From contig JAVBMO010000042.1 in the NCBI GenBank assembly GCA_031552355.1, positions 1 through 26,200 on the forward strand: 26,200 nucleotides of DNA, read 5' to 3'. The position numbers and the translations under genes are program-made. This document shows positions 1 to 9,209 of this stretch, one piece after another. Positions within the stretch are counted from its first letter, which is position 1. Every line of letters starts with the position of its first letter. The notes beneath the pieces are model-generated. The model did not search any database. It saw only the letters and a program-made list of their open reading frames with translations, and was not told the origin of the DNA. The DNA comes from JAVBMO01 sp031552355. GTDB lineage: Bacteria > Bacteroidota > Bacteroidia > Bacteroidales > P3.

Positions 1-3
1 AAA

Positions 4-495
4 ATGATACTATGGGCAGCCTGCATGGCTGCCCTTGTTTCTTGTACCGGTGGCTATTCCTTTACCGGCGCGTCTATTCCTCCGGAAGCTAAGACCATTT
101 CCATTCATACCTTTCCAAATAATGCCCGCTTAATTCAGCCGGAATTGAGCCAACTTTTGACCGATGCTGTCAGAAATAGATTTATGAGACAAACCCCGCT
201 CAGCCTCGTCGAAGAGAATGGCGACTTGGATATCCGTGGCGAAATTGTGGATTACAATACACAACCTCAAGCCATACAAGCCAATGACCAAGCAGCAAAA
301 AACAGGCTTACCATTACGATTAAGGTAAAATTTACCAACAGAATTAATCCTGCTGCAAATTTCGAACAACAATTTTCACGTTTCAGGGATTACGATAGCC
401 AGCAAAACCTTTCTGATGTTGAGGGAGCGCTTATCACTGTCATAAATGAAGAACTTGTTGAAGATATTTTCAATAAATCGGTAGTAAATTGGTAA
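4..495 (+). CDS. lptE: LPS-assembly lipoprotein LptE, possibly cut at the window's left edge
   Basis: This is an outer-membrane lipoprotein that plugs and matures the LptD translocon, the last step of LPS export. The reading frame is 163 residues. Residues 11-14 (LVSC) form a lipobox with the lipidated Cys at 14, followed by GGYSFTGASIPPEAKTISI, which matches the N-terminus of Bacteroidota LptE. The remainder alternates beta strands and two helices, as expected for this small alpha/beta fold. The visible signal peptide is very short and has no basic residue, so the true start probably lies upstream of the window. The GT117 gene follows after 29 bp, so lptE heads or continues the envelope run. 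Confidence in the family is good; the start is uncertain. Confidence 0.82.
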   Translation: MILWAACMAALVSCTGGYSFTGASIPPEAKTISIHTFPNNARLIQPELSQLLTDAVRNRFMRQTPLSLVEENGDLDIRGEIVDYNTQPQAIQANDQAAKNRLTITIKVKFTNRINPAANFEQQFSRFRDYDSQQNLSDVEGALITVINEELVEDIFNKSVVNW

Positions 496-524
496 TTTTG
501 CAAAAAAATTGCAGTGCCAATTTT

Positions 525-3500
525 ATGAACTACAAAACGGCAAATACCCTCATAGGGTGGCTTTTATTCCTGATTTCCACAACAGTTTATTTTATCTGCT
601 GTGAACCTACCGTGAGCTGGTGGGATTGTGGAGAATATATTTCCACTTCGTATAAACTTCAGGTCGGACATCCGCCAGGGGCACCTTTATTCCAACTTAT
701 CGGACGATTTTTCTGCCTGTTTGCCGGAAATGATACAACCCAAATCGCCCTTATGATGAACCGTATGTCTGCTGTGGCTTCGGGATTTACCATCATGTTT
801 TTATTTTGGTGCATCACCCATTTTGCAAGAAAGCTAACCAAGGCCATACCTTTTCAGGAACCGACCAAACAACAAAAAATCATTATATTTTTTTCAGGAA
901 TTGTCGGTGCTTTGGCCTATACTTTTTCAGATACTTTTTGGTCTTCGGCTGTAGAAAGTGAAGTATATGCGCTTTCCTCCCTTTTTACAGCCATTTCTTT
1001 TTGGGCCATTTTGAAATGGGAAGAGCAAAGCCATGACCGAAAATCTTTCCGATGGATTATCTTGATATTTTACCTTATCGGGCTTTCAATTGGAGTACAT
1101 CTTTTAAATTTACTGACAATTCCTGCATTGATTTTTGTCGTTTATTTCAAAAAACACAGGCATACTTTTAAAGGCATTTTCATAACGCTTTTCATTTCCA
1201 TTACCTTGTTGGCGATATTACTTTGGGGGATTATCCCTTACCTTGTCATTTTTTGGAGTTGGGCGGAACTGTTCTTTTCCAAAAATTTGAATTTTGCTGT
1301 GGGGACAGGCTCTTTGGTCTATTTCGGATTCTTGTTTTTGCTTTTCGTCGGTTTGCTTTATTTTTCTTCCAAATACAAAAAAAGGATTTTAAATAACTGT
1401 GTGCTTTGCCTTTTCTTTTTAATGGTGGGCTATTCATCTTTTGCCCTTTTGATAATCCGGTCCAATGCAAACACTCCTATAAACGAAGGCAATCCTGACA
1501 ATGGTTTTGCGTTGTCGGCCTATTTAGGGAGAGACCAATACGGAAAAACGCCTTTTCTGTACGGACAATATTACACTGCACCTATTTTAGATTACGCAGA
1601 CGGAAAACCTGTTTATGCAAAGCAATATTCCGTCTGTGATACCAAAGGGAAAACTATCGTTTCTTTTTTCGACAAAAATGAAGCCGAAAATTTTATAAAG
1701 GAACATTCAGGTAACAAATACGATTTAAAAACATCCTACGGCCAAGCTTTTGATGGAAAAGGCTCTGAATTGGTTTTTGCCAAAGGATTTTCCACCTTTT
1801 TCCCACGTATGTGGAGTCCCGACGAATATCACCGGTTTGGATATGAAACTTGGGGTGGAAAAGGCGGTACAGAAGTTTCTGTCGAGGGTTATGCCTTTCA
1901 AAAGCCTACTTTTGTAGAAAATTTGCGTTTTTTTGCGAGCTATCAGTTGGGGTATATGTATTTCAGGTATTTTATGTGGAATTTTTCCGGAAAATTCAAT
2001 GACTTGCAAGGGCGTGGCGGATTGCAGGATGGACAGTGGATTACCGGCTTTCCATTTATCGACAAACACCTTACCCATCTCTATGACGATATGCCTAAAA
2101 GCATGGAAAATAAAGGACACAATGCGTATTATCTGTTACCGCTTCTTTTGGGTCTTGTGGGGTTTTTATTCCAATTCGACAAAAACAACAAAGAAAATTT
2201 TGTGTTATTCCTTCTTTTCTTTTTCACAGGAATTGCCATTGTTATTTACTTGAATCAACCTGCCTATCAGGTTCGGGAACGCGATTATGCTTATGCTGCT
2301 TCATTTTTTGCTTTTTCCATTTGGATAGGATTGGGAGTTGCAGGGCTTTGTTCTTTGGTTCAGCGAATATCGAAGAAGACTTTCGTAACATTTTTTACCG
2401 CGCTTCTTTGCCTTGGGGTTCCGGCTCTCATGGCGCAACAGAACTGGGATGACCACAACAGAAGCCACAGAACCATTGCCTTGGATGCCGCAAAAAATTA
2501 TTTAGAGTCTTGCGAAAAAAACGCTATACTTTTTACTTTTGGCGATAACGACACTTTTCCGCTTTGGTATGCCCAAGAGGTAGAAGGTATTCGAACAGAT
2601 GTACGGGTGGTTAATTTCAGCCTGTTAGGTGCCGATTGGTACATTGACCAATGCAAACGAAAGGTTTATGAATCGGAAGGTTTGCCTATTTCTTTGTCCA
2701 AAAACGCCTATATCAGCCAAAACAGGGAAACTGTTGTGGTTCGGAAAACTGACGAAATTATGTCGTTGAAAAAAGCTTTGAAATTTGTGGCAAACGATGA
2801 CCATTTTATTTTAGCAGGCGAAAAAGAAAACAAAAAATTATTCGTCTTTCCGGCTTCACGCCTTTCTCTAAAAGTGGATACAAATTTTGCTAAAAAGCTT
2901 ATTGAGCCTTATTTCTACAAAAAATTAAAACCTTCGATTGTTGTAGAATCTCCAAACAATTATTTGGCAAAAAACACTTTGATAGCTTTGGATATTATTG
3001 CGCAAAACGATTGGAAAAGGCCCGTTTATTTCACAAATGCCTCTTCCGATATTACGGATATATTTGACAATTATCTGCAAAATAATGGTTTTGTTTATCA
3101 GCTTGTTCCGGTAAAAGTAAATTATAAATCCGGCGACGAAGAAGATTTTGACAGCCATTATCCAAATACCGGAAAAATGTACGATTGCCTGATGCACAAA
3201 GCTTCTTTTGGACATTTAGCTGATAAAAATATCTATTTAGACGAAATCAGCCGGCAAACTGCTTTGGATTTTCGTGCCAAATTTGCCCTCTTATCCAACG
3301 AATTATTGCACAGAAATCAAAAAATTTTGGCAAAAAATGTGGCTGAGAAAGGCCTGAAAAGCATTCCTTCAAAAAATGTGGAACAGGATTTTTCCGGTTT
3401 TCAGTTGGCATTGGTTTTGTTGAAACTTGGCGAAAAAGACAAAGCTGAACCCGTTTTCAACGAAATTTTGACACTTTCAAACAAAAAATTTGTCTATTAT

Positions 3501-3860
3501 ACAAAACAAGATCCTCTAATCCAGCGTTATTTCCATGAGGAAATTTATCAAGCTTTCATGCTGATTCAAGAGGTTTTCAAAAATTGTAAAACGTCAGATA
3601 ATTTGTACCCGAAAGCCACGGATATTTACTTTGCCAATGCAGGGAAATATTTGGATTTTTGTTTGCAAAATATAGGCTATTACACTGAAAGTGAAACCAC
3701 TTTTGAGGATGTAAGCCAAATTTCTCAACTGATGGAAACGGTGAATTATTTGATTCAACATGCGCGAGAAAATGGGAAACAGGACATTGAAAATCAAGCG
3801 GAAAATGTCATGAAAAAAGCAATCGTTTTATACAATCAGTTGGCTGAGGACGTTGATTAA
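525..3860 (+). CDS. GT117 / DUF2723 multi-spanning glycosyltransferase
   Basis: This 1111-residue integral membrane protein has the GT-C architecture of DUF2723 (GT117), a family related to protein O-mannosyltransferases and common in Bacteroidota. I chose the ATG at 525 because the N-terminus MNYKTANTLIGW runs directly into the first membrane helix; an in-frame TTG at 489 would add 12 unconvincing residues. The first periplasmic loop carries WWDCGEY (Asp34, Glu37) and GHPPGAP (about 48-54), the expected acidic catalytic motif. About ten or more hydrophobic segments lie within the first 650 residues, with RERDYAYAASF near the end of the membrane part. Residues of about 680-1111 are soluble and helical at the end, possibly TPR-like. 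The likely substrate is an exported protein acceptor using a lipid-linked sugar, but donor and acceptor cannot be read from sequence. It sits 14 bp before a secreted peptidase gene. Confidence 0.88.
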   Translation: MNYKTANTLIGWLLFLISTTVYFICCEPTVSWWDCGEYISTSYKLQVGHPPGAPLFQLIGRFFCLFAGNDTTQIALMMNRMSAVASGFTIMFLFWCITHFARKLTKAIPFQEPTKQQKIIIFFSGIVGALAYTFSDTFWSSAVESEVYALSSLFTAISFWAILKWEEQSHDRKSFRWIILIFYLIGLSIGVHLLNLLTIPALIFVVYFKKHRHTFKGIFITLFISITLLAILLWGIIPYLVIFWSWAELFFSKNLNFAVGTGSLVYFGFLFLLFVGLLYFSSKYKKRILNNCVLCLFFLMVGYSSFALLIIRSNANTPINEGNPDNGFALSAYLGRDQYGKTPFLYGQYYTAPILDYADGKPVYAKQYSVCDTKGKTIVSFFDKNEAENFIKEHSGNKYDLKTSYGQAFDGKGSELVFAKGFSTFFPRMWSPDEYHRFGYETWGGKGGTEVSVEGYAFQKPTFVENLRFFASYQLGYMYFRYFMWNFSGKFNDLQGRGGLQDGQWITGFPFIDKHLTHLYDDMPKSMENKGHNAYYLLPLLLGLVGFLFQFDKNNKENFVLFLLFFFTGIAIVIYLNQPAYQVRERDYAYAASFFAFSIWIGLGVAGLCSLVQRISKKTFVTFFTALLCLGVPALMAQQNWDDHNRSHRTIALDAAKNYLESCEKNAILFTFGDNDTFPLWYAQEVEGIRTDVRVVNFSLLGADWYIDQCKRKVYESEGLPISLSKNAYISQNRETVVVRKTDEIMSLKKALKFVANDDHFILAGEKENKKLFVFPASRLSLKVDTNFAKKLIEPYFYKKLKPSIVVESPNNYLAKNTLIALDIIAQNDWKRPVYFTNASSDITDIFDNYLQNNGFVYQLVPVKVNYKSGDEEDFDSHYPNTGKMYDCLMHKASFGHLADKNIYLDEISRQTALDFRAKFALLSNELLHRNQKILAKNVAEKGLKSIPSKNVEQDFSGFQLALVLLKLGEKDKAEPVFNEILTLSNKKFVYYTKQDPLIQRYFHEEIYQAFMLIQEVFKNCKTSDNLYPKATDIYFANAGKYLDFCLQNIGYYTESETTFEDVSQISQLMETVNYLIQHARENGKQDIENQAENVMKKAIVLYNQLAEDVD

Positions 3861-3874
3861 AATATTTTTAATTT

Positions 3875-6800
3875 ATGAAACTTTATAGGCTTCATATACT
3901 TTTCTTTCTGTTTTTTTGTGGAATTTTTCCCTGTTCCGGTGTTTTTGCACAAACGGAAAAAAATAGTTTTTCGGAAGTCAAAAATAGTTTCTCAGAGCTG
4001 GAATTCACTGTAAATTTGACAGATTTACAATTTATTCCGGTAGAAAACGAACATGGGCATTTTTTTAAAATTTGGACGCCCAACATTGAATATACCGAAA
4101 GTAAGGTCGTTGGAAAACCAACATTGCCTTTGATTCAACGAAATATAGAAATTTCCTTTGGCAGCACGCCAACTGTGGAAATTACAATTTCTGACTCTGT
4201 TGTTTATTCCCTGAAAAAATTAAATATTGAGGGACAGCTTATTCCGGCACAAGTTTCTGTTTTCAAGAACCGGGCAGCCGCTGCATTTTCTAAAAACGAA
4301 GCCACTTATTCCTCAGATGCTTTTTTCGATTTTCCTTTAGCTGAAGTAAATTCTTTAGGCATTTTGCGAAACATGCAATTGGGACGGCTTACGCTTTCCC
4401 CAATTTCGTATAATCCTGTAAAACAGGAATTAAAAGTTTATACTCAATTCCAAGTTCGCATCTTTTTTGCAAATGCCGACGAAGAAAAAACAAGCTTGGA
4501 AAAAGCCAAACACTCTTCTATTTTTGAAACCGGCAATTCTTTGAAAACCTTAAATTTAATCAATCCCAAAAATTTAATCCGCAAAGAAACGCAAGCCAAT
4601 TATCCCGTCAAATATGTGATTGTTGCGCCGGATTCGTTCCAAACTGCTTTGAAAGAATTCATCGGTTGGAAACGGGAAAAAGGCTTTCAGGTAATTGAAA
4701 TTTATACCGGAAAAGATGTAAGCAACAATACAGAAAGTATCAAGGAAATGCTTGCCAAATTTTATAGTGAAGCCACGCCGGCCAATCCTGCACCGGCTTA
4801 TTTAGCTCTGATTGGCGACATGCCTCTGATTCCTTCATTCTATGTTCCGGCTGGCACTTATCACCCTGATTTGAATGCTCATTACACAGATTTATTCTAT
4901 GCAGAATATACCGGCGACACTTACCCTGACTTGTTTTACGGAAGAATTCCGGCTCGTAATATCACACAACTTAACGGTGTTCTGCGAAAAATTATTGATT
5001 ACGAAAAATACAACTTCCCCGAAGGAGACAGTTTTTTGAGCAACACTTTGTTGATTGCCGGAAATGCCAATGAGGGAAACGCTTTTAAGCTTACCAACGG
5101 ACAACTCGATTATCTAAAAAACATCTATTTGGATAATTCTAATACCACAGTTTATTACAATGGCGTATCGGGAAGCAAAACCAACGAAATTATTGACAAA
5201 CTGAGTGTGGGTGGTTCTTTGATCAATTATACCTCCCATTGTTTGAACAGCGGTTGGCGAAACCCCAATATTTCTACCACAAATGCCAAAACACTGAATA
5301 ACACCAACAAATATTTTTTTTCCATAAACAATTGCTGTTTATCCAGCCAATTCAATGAAATAGAATGTTTTGGCGAAGCTTTGGTAAATAATCCTACAGG
5401 CGGCGCCATTGGGGTGATTGGTGCCGCCAACGAAACCCTTTGGGAAGAAGATTTTTACTGGAGCGTTGGGGCTTACAATCTTCCGGAAACGCCCGTCTAT
5501 CTTGAAAATTCATTGGGCGCTTTCGACCGTTTTTTTCATACACACAGCGAAAAAAGCAACGAATGGCGGGCTTCTTTAGGCGAAATTCTACAAGGCGGTA
5601 ATTTGGCTGTAACGCAGTCGGGGTCTTATTTTGAAAAATTTTATTGGGAAATTTACAATATTTTGGGCGACCCTTCATTGATGCCTTATGCCGGCATTCC
5701 CGAAAACTTAACTATTTCGTTTCCTGATTCTTTATCAGCCGGTACTTTGAACATTCCCATAAGCGGAAGCCCTTGGGCGTATGTGGCCGCTTCGGCAAAT
5801 GGCGAGTTATTGGGAACTTGCTTGTTAAATGAAAACGGGACAGGCGCCTTAACTTTATCCAAAGCTCTTGACAGCGGAAGCCTGAAAATGGTTGCCACCA
5901 AACAGTTCTCAAAACCTTTTTTCAAAAACATTTCGTTGTTTTCGCCAAATGGATCTCGTTTGGCTCTTTGGGATTCCGATTTTTTAAACGCTCAACAGCA
6001 AAAAACCGACAGTATTTTTCCAAATCAAAACTATACACTTCGTTTGGAAGTGAAAAACGTGGGGAAATCCAAATGTTTTTCGCAAAAAATCAGCGTAACT
6101 TCCCCAAGTGGAAATTTGGAAATTAGTCCTGCATCACACATTTTTGACAGTGTGGCAAGCAATGAAATTAAAACTTACACTTTCAACATTTTAAGCAAAT
6201 TCGGCCTTTCCAATTTAGCTATTGAAAATTTAGTGATTTCCATTAATGACCTCCCTGAAAAAGAATTAACTTTATTGGCTTTGGCGCCAAAAATAAAAAT
6301 TACCAATGCAGAAATCATCAATGCCTGCCTTGAAAACGGCAATTACAACCTGAATTTTTCAGCCACTAACAGCGGAAATGTGGATTTTGTCAACGCTTCT
6401 GTGGAAATATCCGCATTTGAATCCAATGGAACGGTATTGGCGTCCGAAACTTTGGCTTTGGGCCGTTTGAATGTTTCCGAAGAGAAAAAACTTCCTTTTT
6501 CCTTTGACTGTTCGCTATTACCTCAAGACAACCTTTTAAACATTTGTATTAAAACCTCTTCCGAAGGATTCAACCAAACCGACACTTTTTACCTGCAAAT
6601 GAAACGAAGCACGGAAGATTTTGAATCCGGAAATTTCGCTAAACACGCATGGATACAAAATGATAATTCTTGGGTGATAGAAACCAACCGTAGCAAGGTT
6701 TTTCAAGGAAATTATGCAGTCCGTTCGAGCAATACGCGCAATCTGAGTGTTTCCACGCTTGCTATCAAAATCCATGTGATTGAGGCTGATAGCCTTTCTT

Positions 6801-7309
6801 TTCATTACAAAGTTTCGTCCGAAGCTGGTTACGACGGTTTGTCTTTCCATATAGATAAAACATTGAAAAACAAATGGTCAGGAATTATCAACTGGTCTGA
6901 ATGCAAACATCTTCTTACTGTCGGCGAACATCTTTTGGAATGGAAATACACAAAAGATGAAGAAACATCTGAAAATGAAGATGCTGCATGGGTTGACAAT
7001 ATCGTTTTTCCGCCCTACGGCAAAAATTTGATCATTACCTCTCCCCTTTTCCAAACAGAAACAACGGAGTGCAACTTGTATCCGAATCCGGCAAAAGATT
7101 TTTTGAATATAAAGCTAAACTCTTCGGAAGAAGTCGTTTCTGTCAATATTTTCAATCTTTTGGGCAAAAAAATGCCGGGAAATTGGAAGCTTAACGGAGA
7201 AAAAAATTCTTACTTTATCGACACACATTTGTATCCGGAAGGAATTTACTTCTTAATTTTGCAAACGCGAAACAACGTCATTCAGAAAAAATTTATGGTC
7301 ATCCGCTAA
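3875..7309 (+). CDS. Gingipain-type C25 cysteine peptidase, type IX secretion cargo
   Basis: A 1144-residue secreted cell-surface protease. Residues 1-26 are a signal peptide ending in VFA|QT. A prodomain runs to about residue 230, and the C25 caspase-like domain spans about 240-620. The catalytic His is His455 (NYTSHC) and the nucleophile is most likely Cys488 in INNCCLSSQF; the 33-residue spacing equals that of Kgp and RgpB. The segment WEEDFYWSVGA also resembles Kgp (from memory). After Ig-like beta domains, residues of about 1067-1144 are a type A T9SS sorting domain beginning CNLYPNPAKDFLNIKL and ending KKFMVIR. The protein should therefore cross the outer membrane by type IX secretion and be anchored. 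Two oddities: Cys follows the catalytic His where Gly is usual, and the position matching Kgp Asp388 appears to be Ala398 (IAGNANEG). PorU is an alternative identity because it has the same overall architecture. Confidence 0.87.
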   Translation: MKLYRLHILFFLFFCGIFPCSGVFAQTEKNSFSEVKNSFSELEFTVNLTDLQFIPVENEHGHFFKIWTPNIEYTESKVVGKPTLPLIQRNIEISFGSTPTVEITISDSVVYSLKKLNIEGQLIPAQVSVFKNRAAAAFSKNEATYSSDAFFDFPLAEVNSLGILRNMQLGRLTLSPISYNPVKQELKVYTQFQVRIFFANADEEKTSLEKAKHSSIFETGNSLKTLNLINPKNLIRKETQANYPVKYVIVAPDSFQTALKEFIGWKREKGFQVIEIYTGKDVSNNTESIKEMLAKFYSEATPANPAPAYLALIGDMPLIPSFYVPAGTYHPDLNAHYTDLFYAEYTGDTYPDLFYGRIPARNITQLNGVLRKIIDYEKYNFPEGDSFLSNTLLIAGNANEGNAFKLTNGQLDYLKNIYLDNSNTTVYYNGVSGSKTNEIIDKLSVGGSLINYTSHCLNSGWRNPNISTTNAKTLNNTNKYFFSINNCCLSSQFNEIECFGEALVNNPTGGAIGVIGAANETLWEEDFYWSVGAYNLPETPVYLENSLGAFDRFFHTHSEKSNEWRASLGEILQGGNLAVTQSGSYFEKFYWEIYNILGDPSLMPYAGIPENLTISFPDSLSAGTLNIPISGSPWAYVAASANGELLGTCLLNENGTGALTLSKALDSGSLKMVATKQFSKPFFKNISLFSPNGSRLALWDSDFLNAQQQKTDSIFPNQNYTLRLEVKNVGKSKCFSQKISVTSPSGNLEISPASHIFDSVASNEIKTYTFNILSKFGLSNLAIENLVISINDLPEKELTLLALAPKIKITNAEIINACLENGNYNLNFSATNSGNVDFVNASVEISAFESNGTVLASETLALGRLNVSEEKKLPFSFDCSLLPQDNLLNICIKTSSEGFNQTDTFYLQMKRSTEDFESGNFAKHAWIQNDNSWVIETNRSKVFQGNYAVRSSNTRNLSVSTLAIKIHVIEADSLSFHYKVSSEAGYDGLSFHIDKTLKNKWSGIINWSECKHLLTVGEHLLEWKYTKDEETSENEDAAWVDNIVFPPYGKNLIITSPLFQTETTECNLYPNPAKDFLNIKLNSSEEVVSVNIFNLLGKKMPGNWKLNGEKNSYFIDTHLYPEGIYFLILQTRNNVIQKKFMVIR

Positions 7310-7324
7310 ACGAATTTATTTGCC

Positions 7325-8182
7325 ATGCCCAATACAGAGAAAACCATTGTCATTCCTTTTATAGATACCTGTTCAAAAACAAAACCCGATACGGTCGTAA
7401 GCCCTTATCTTACATTTCAACATCACCTTACTGCCGACACAGCAAAGCAAGAAATTATTTACCGGAAATCGCTTTTTACCTACCACAAACTGCCTAAAAT
7501 ATCGCGCGAAGCCGTACCCATTCCAGCACAACATCCAAACGGCTGGATTTTTTGTCTACTCATTGCCATTGTTTTTCTTTTTGGATTTTTAACCAAAAAC
7601 CACAGCCCTAAATTAAAAGAAATTCTTCGCTCCTGTTTTTCTAATAGATACCTGAATTTTCTTTTAAAAGATACCATTTCATTAAAGCGGACTCTAATCC
7701 CTCTGATTTACATTGGTTTTCAACTAATTATCACTTTATTTATCTACCATTTAATTATTTTCACCAAAAGCCCTTTTCCACTACCCAATGCGTCCATTTA
7801 TATCAATTTCATCATTCTTTTGGTCATTACCAATCTATTCCTCTTGCTTCGCATTTTGATTATCAACTTCTTAGGAAACGTCTTTATGAGCAAAAAAAGT
7901 ACAGACATTTTCCTTATCAACGACTTTAATTTCACATTTCTCATCAGCCTCGTATTGTTGCCGATTCTTTTCCTTGCTTTTTTTTCCGATTCATTGGCCA
8001 TGGAAAACGCCACAAAAATTGGCATTGGAATTGTAAGCTTATTATACATTATCAAAATTTTAAGAAGTTTGAACATTACTTTGTTATACAATCGGCTTTC
8101 TAAACTCTATTTATTTTATTATCTTTGCAGTCTTGAAATCATACCCATTCTTGTTATTGGAAAGATACTTATTTCATTTTAA
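7325..8182 (+). CDS. DUF4271 polytopic membrane protein
   Basis: A 285-residue protein of unknown function belonging to DUF4271, a Bacteroidota family often found next to the hemD-like gene, as here. Residues 1-75 are a polar, probably cytoplasmic or periplasmic segment. Hydrophobic helices follow at about 77-93, 120-145, 157-180, 202-223, 232-247 and 260-283, with lysine-rich short loops. No catalytic motif is visible. The ATG lies 15 bp after the C25 peptidase stop, in the middle of the run. Its 3' end contains a good TAnnTTTG promoter box for the next gene. The family call rests on topology, size and neighbourhood. Confidence 0.7.
   Translation: MPNTEKTIVIPFIDTCSKTKPDTVVSPYLTFQHHLTADTAKQEIIYRKSLFTYHKLPKISREAVPIPAQHPNGWIFCLLIAIVFLFGFLTKNHSPKLKEILRSCFSNRYLNFLLKDTISLKRTLIPLIYIGFQLIITLFIYHLIIFTKSPFPLPNASIYINFIILLVITNLFLLLRILIINFLGNVFMSKKSTDIFLINDFNFTFLISLVLLPILFLAFFSDSLAMENATKIGIGIVSLLYIIKILRSLNITLLYNRLSKLYLFYYLCSLEIIPILVIGKILISF
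8097..8127 (+). promoter_or_regulatory. Internal promoter for hemD-like/rnpA/yidD
   Basis: TATCTTTG at 8120-8127 is a perfect Bacteroidota -7 box (TAnnTTTG). TTTC at 8097-8100 sits 19 bp upstream in the place of the -33 TTTG element. It lies inside the 3' end of the DUF4271 gene, about 80 bp before the hemD-like ATG, so the last three genes can probably be transcribed apart from the envelope genes upstream. Confidence 0.45.
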
Positions 8183-8208
8183 ATCAACATCATTACGACC
8201 TTTTCAAC

Positions 8209-9177
8209 ATGACCAAAATTAAAAATGTCCTGATTTCCCAACCCGAACCGGCTGATATTAGCAAATCTCCCTACAAATCTTTAGTAGAAACTCACCATTT
8301 AAATCTGACTTTTTTTAAATTTTTTGACATTGTTGGGGTTGAAGCAAAAGATTTCAGGAAAGAACGTATCTATTTAAAAGACTATACTGCGGTTATTTTC
8401 AACAGCAAAAACGCTATTAATCACTATTTTAGATTAGCAAAAGAACTTCGTGAAGAAATTCCAGACAGCATGAAATATTTTTGCGCATCGGAAGCCATTG
8501 CCCTTTATCTGCAAAATTATATTCTTTACCGCAAAAGAAAAATTTTCTTTGGCAAACAAACTTTTGCAGACCTTATTGATGTGATGTACAAGCACAAAGA
8601 TGAGAAATTTTTGTTTCCCTGTTCCGACGAACCGCAAACCGAAACTTACAAGTTGTTGGACAAAGCCAAATACAAATACACGAAAGCCTGCATGTATAAA
8701 TCCATTCCCAAGGATTTAAAATCTTTGAATGTGGAAAAATTCGACATGGTAGTGGTTTTCACACCCATTGGCGTAAAAGCTTTGGCAACAAGCTATCCTA
8801 AACTTGACACCGAAAAAACCATGATTGCAGCTTTTGGCGCCTCAACCCATGTGGCGTTGGCAGAAGCAGGTTTCAAATTGACTGTTCCCGCCCCTACCCG
8901 ATCCGCCCCTTCGATGACGGCGGCTATAGAAGATTTTATTTTAGGGAAAGTGGCAGAACCCGTTTTGATTAAAAAACCGGCTATTCTGAAAAAAGCAACT
9001 ACCAAGAAAACAACTACCAAGCAAAACAAGCCGATTATTGCCAACAAAGCCAAATACGACGAATTGTTGGAAAATAAACGAAAAAAAGCTTTGGAGAAAA
9101 AAGAAGAAGCTTTGCGCAGAAAAGCCGAAAAGGAAAGACTTTTGCTGGAAACTCAAAAGAAAGAAGAAAACCAATAA
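8209..9177 (+). CDS. hemD: Uroporphyrinogen-III synthase family protein (HemD-like) with lysine-rich tail
   Basis: Residues 1 to about 245 match the HEM4 fold: an opening KNVLISQPEP, then the segment YTAVIFNSKNAINHYF, and FDMVVVFTPIGVKALATSYP in the second half, with SMTAAIEDFI near the domain end. The canonical reaction is ring closure of hydroxymethylbilane to uroporphyrinogen III. Residues of about 250-322 are an added Lys/Ala/Glu-rich tail (KKATTKKTTTK, then a predicted charged helix or coiled coil), absent from ordinary HemD. No other tetrapyrrole gene is nearby; the neighbours are DUF4271 and rnpA/yidD. The role could be heme biosynthesis or something else inherited by an orphan family member. 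The family call is firm; the in vivo function is less certain. Confidence 0.8.
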   Translation: MTKIKNVLISQPEPADISKSPYKSLVETHHLNLTFFKFFDIVGVEAKDFRKERIYLKDYTAVIFNSKNAINHYFRLAKELREEIPDSMKYFCASEAIALYLQNYILYRKRKIFFGKQTFADLIDVMYKHKDEKFLFPCSDEPQTETYKLLDKAKYKYTKACMYKSIPKDLKSLNVEKFDMVVVFTPIGVKALATSYPKLDTEKTMIAAFGASTHVALAEAGFKLTVPAPTRSAPSMTAAIEDFILGKVAEPVLIKKPAILKKATTKKTTTKQNKPIIANKAKYDELLENKRKKALEKKEEALRRKAEKERLLLETQKKEENQ

Positions 9178-9209
9178 ATTCTTTTTGAATTTTGTTTTTT
9201 AATCATTTC

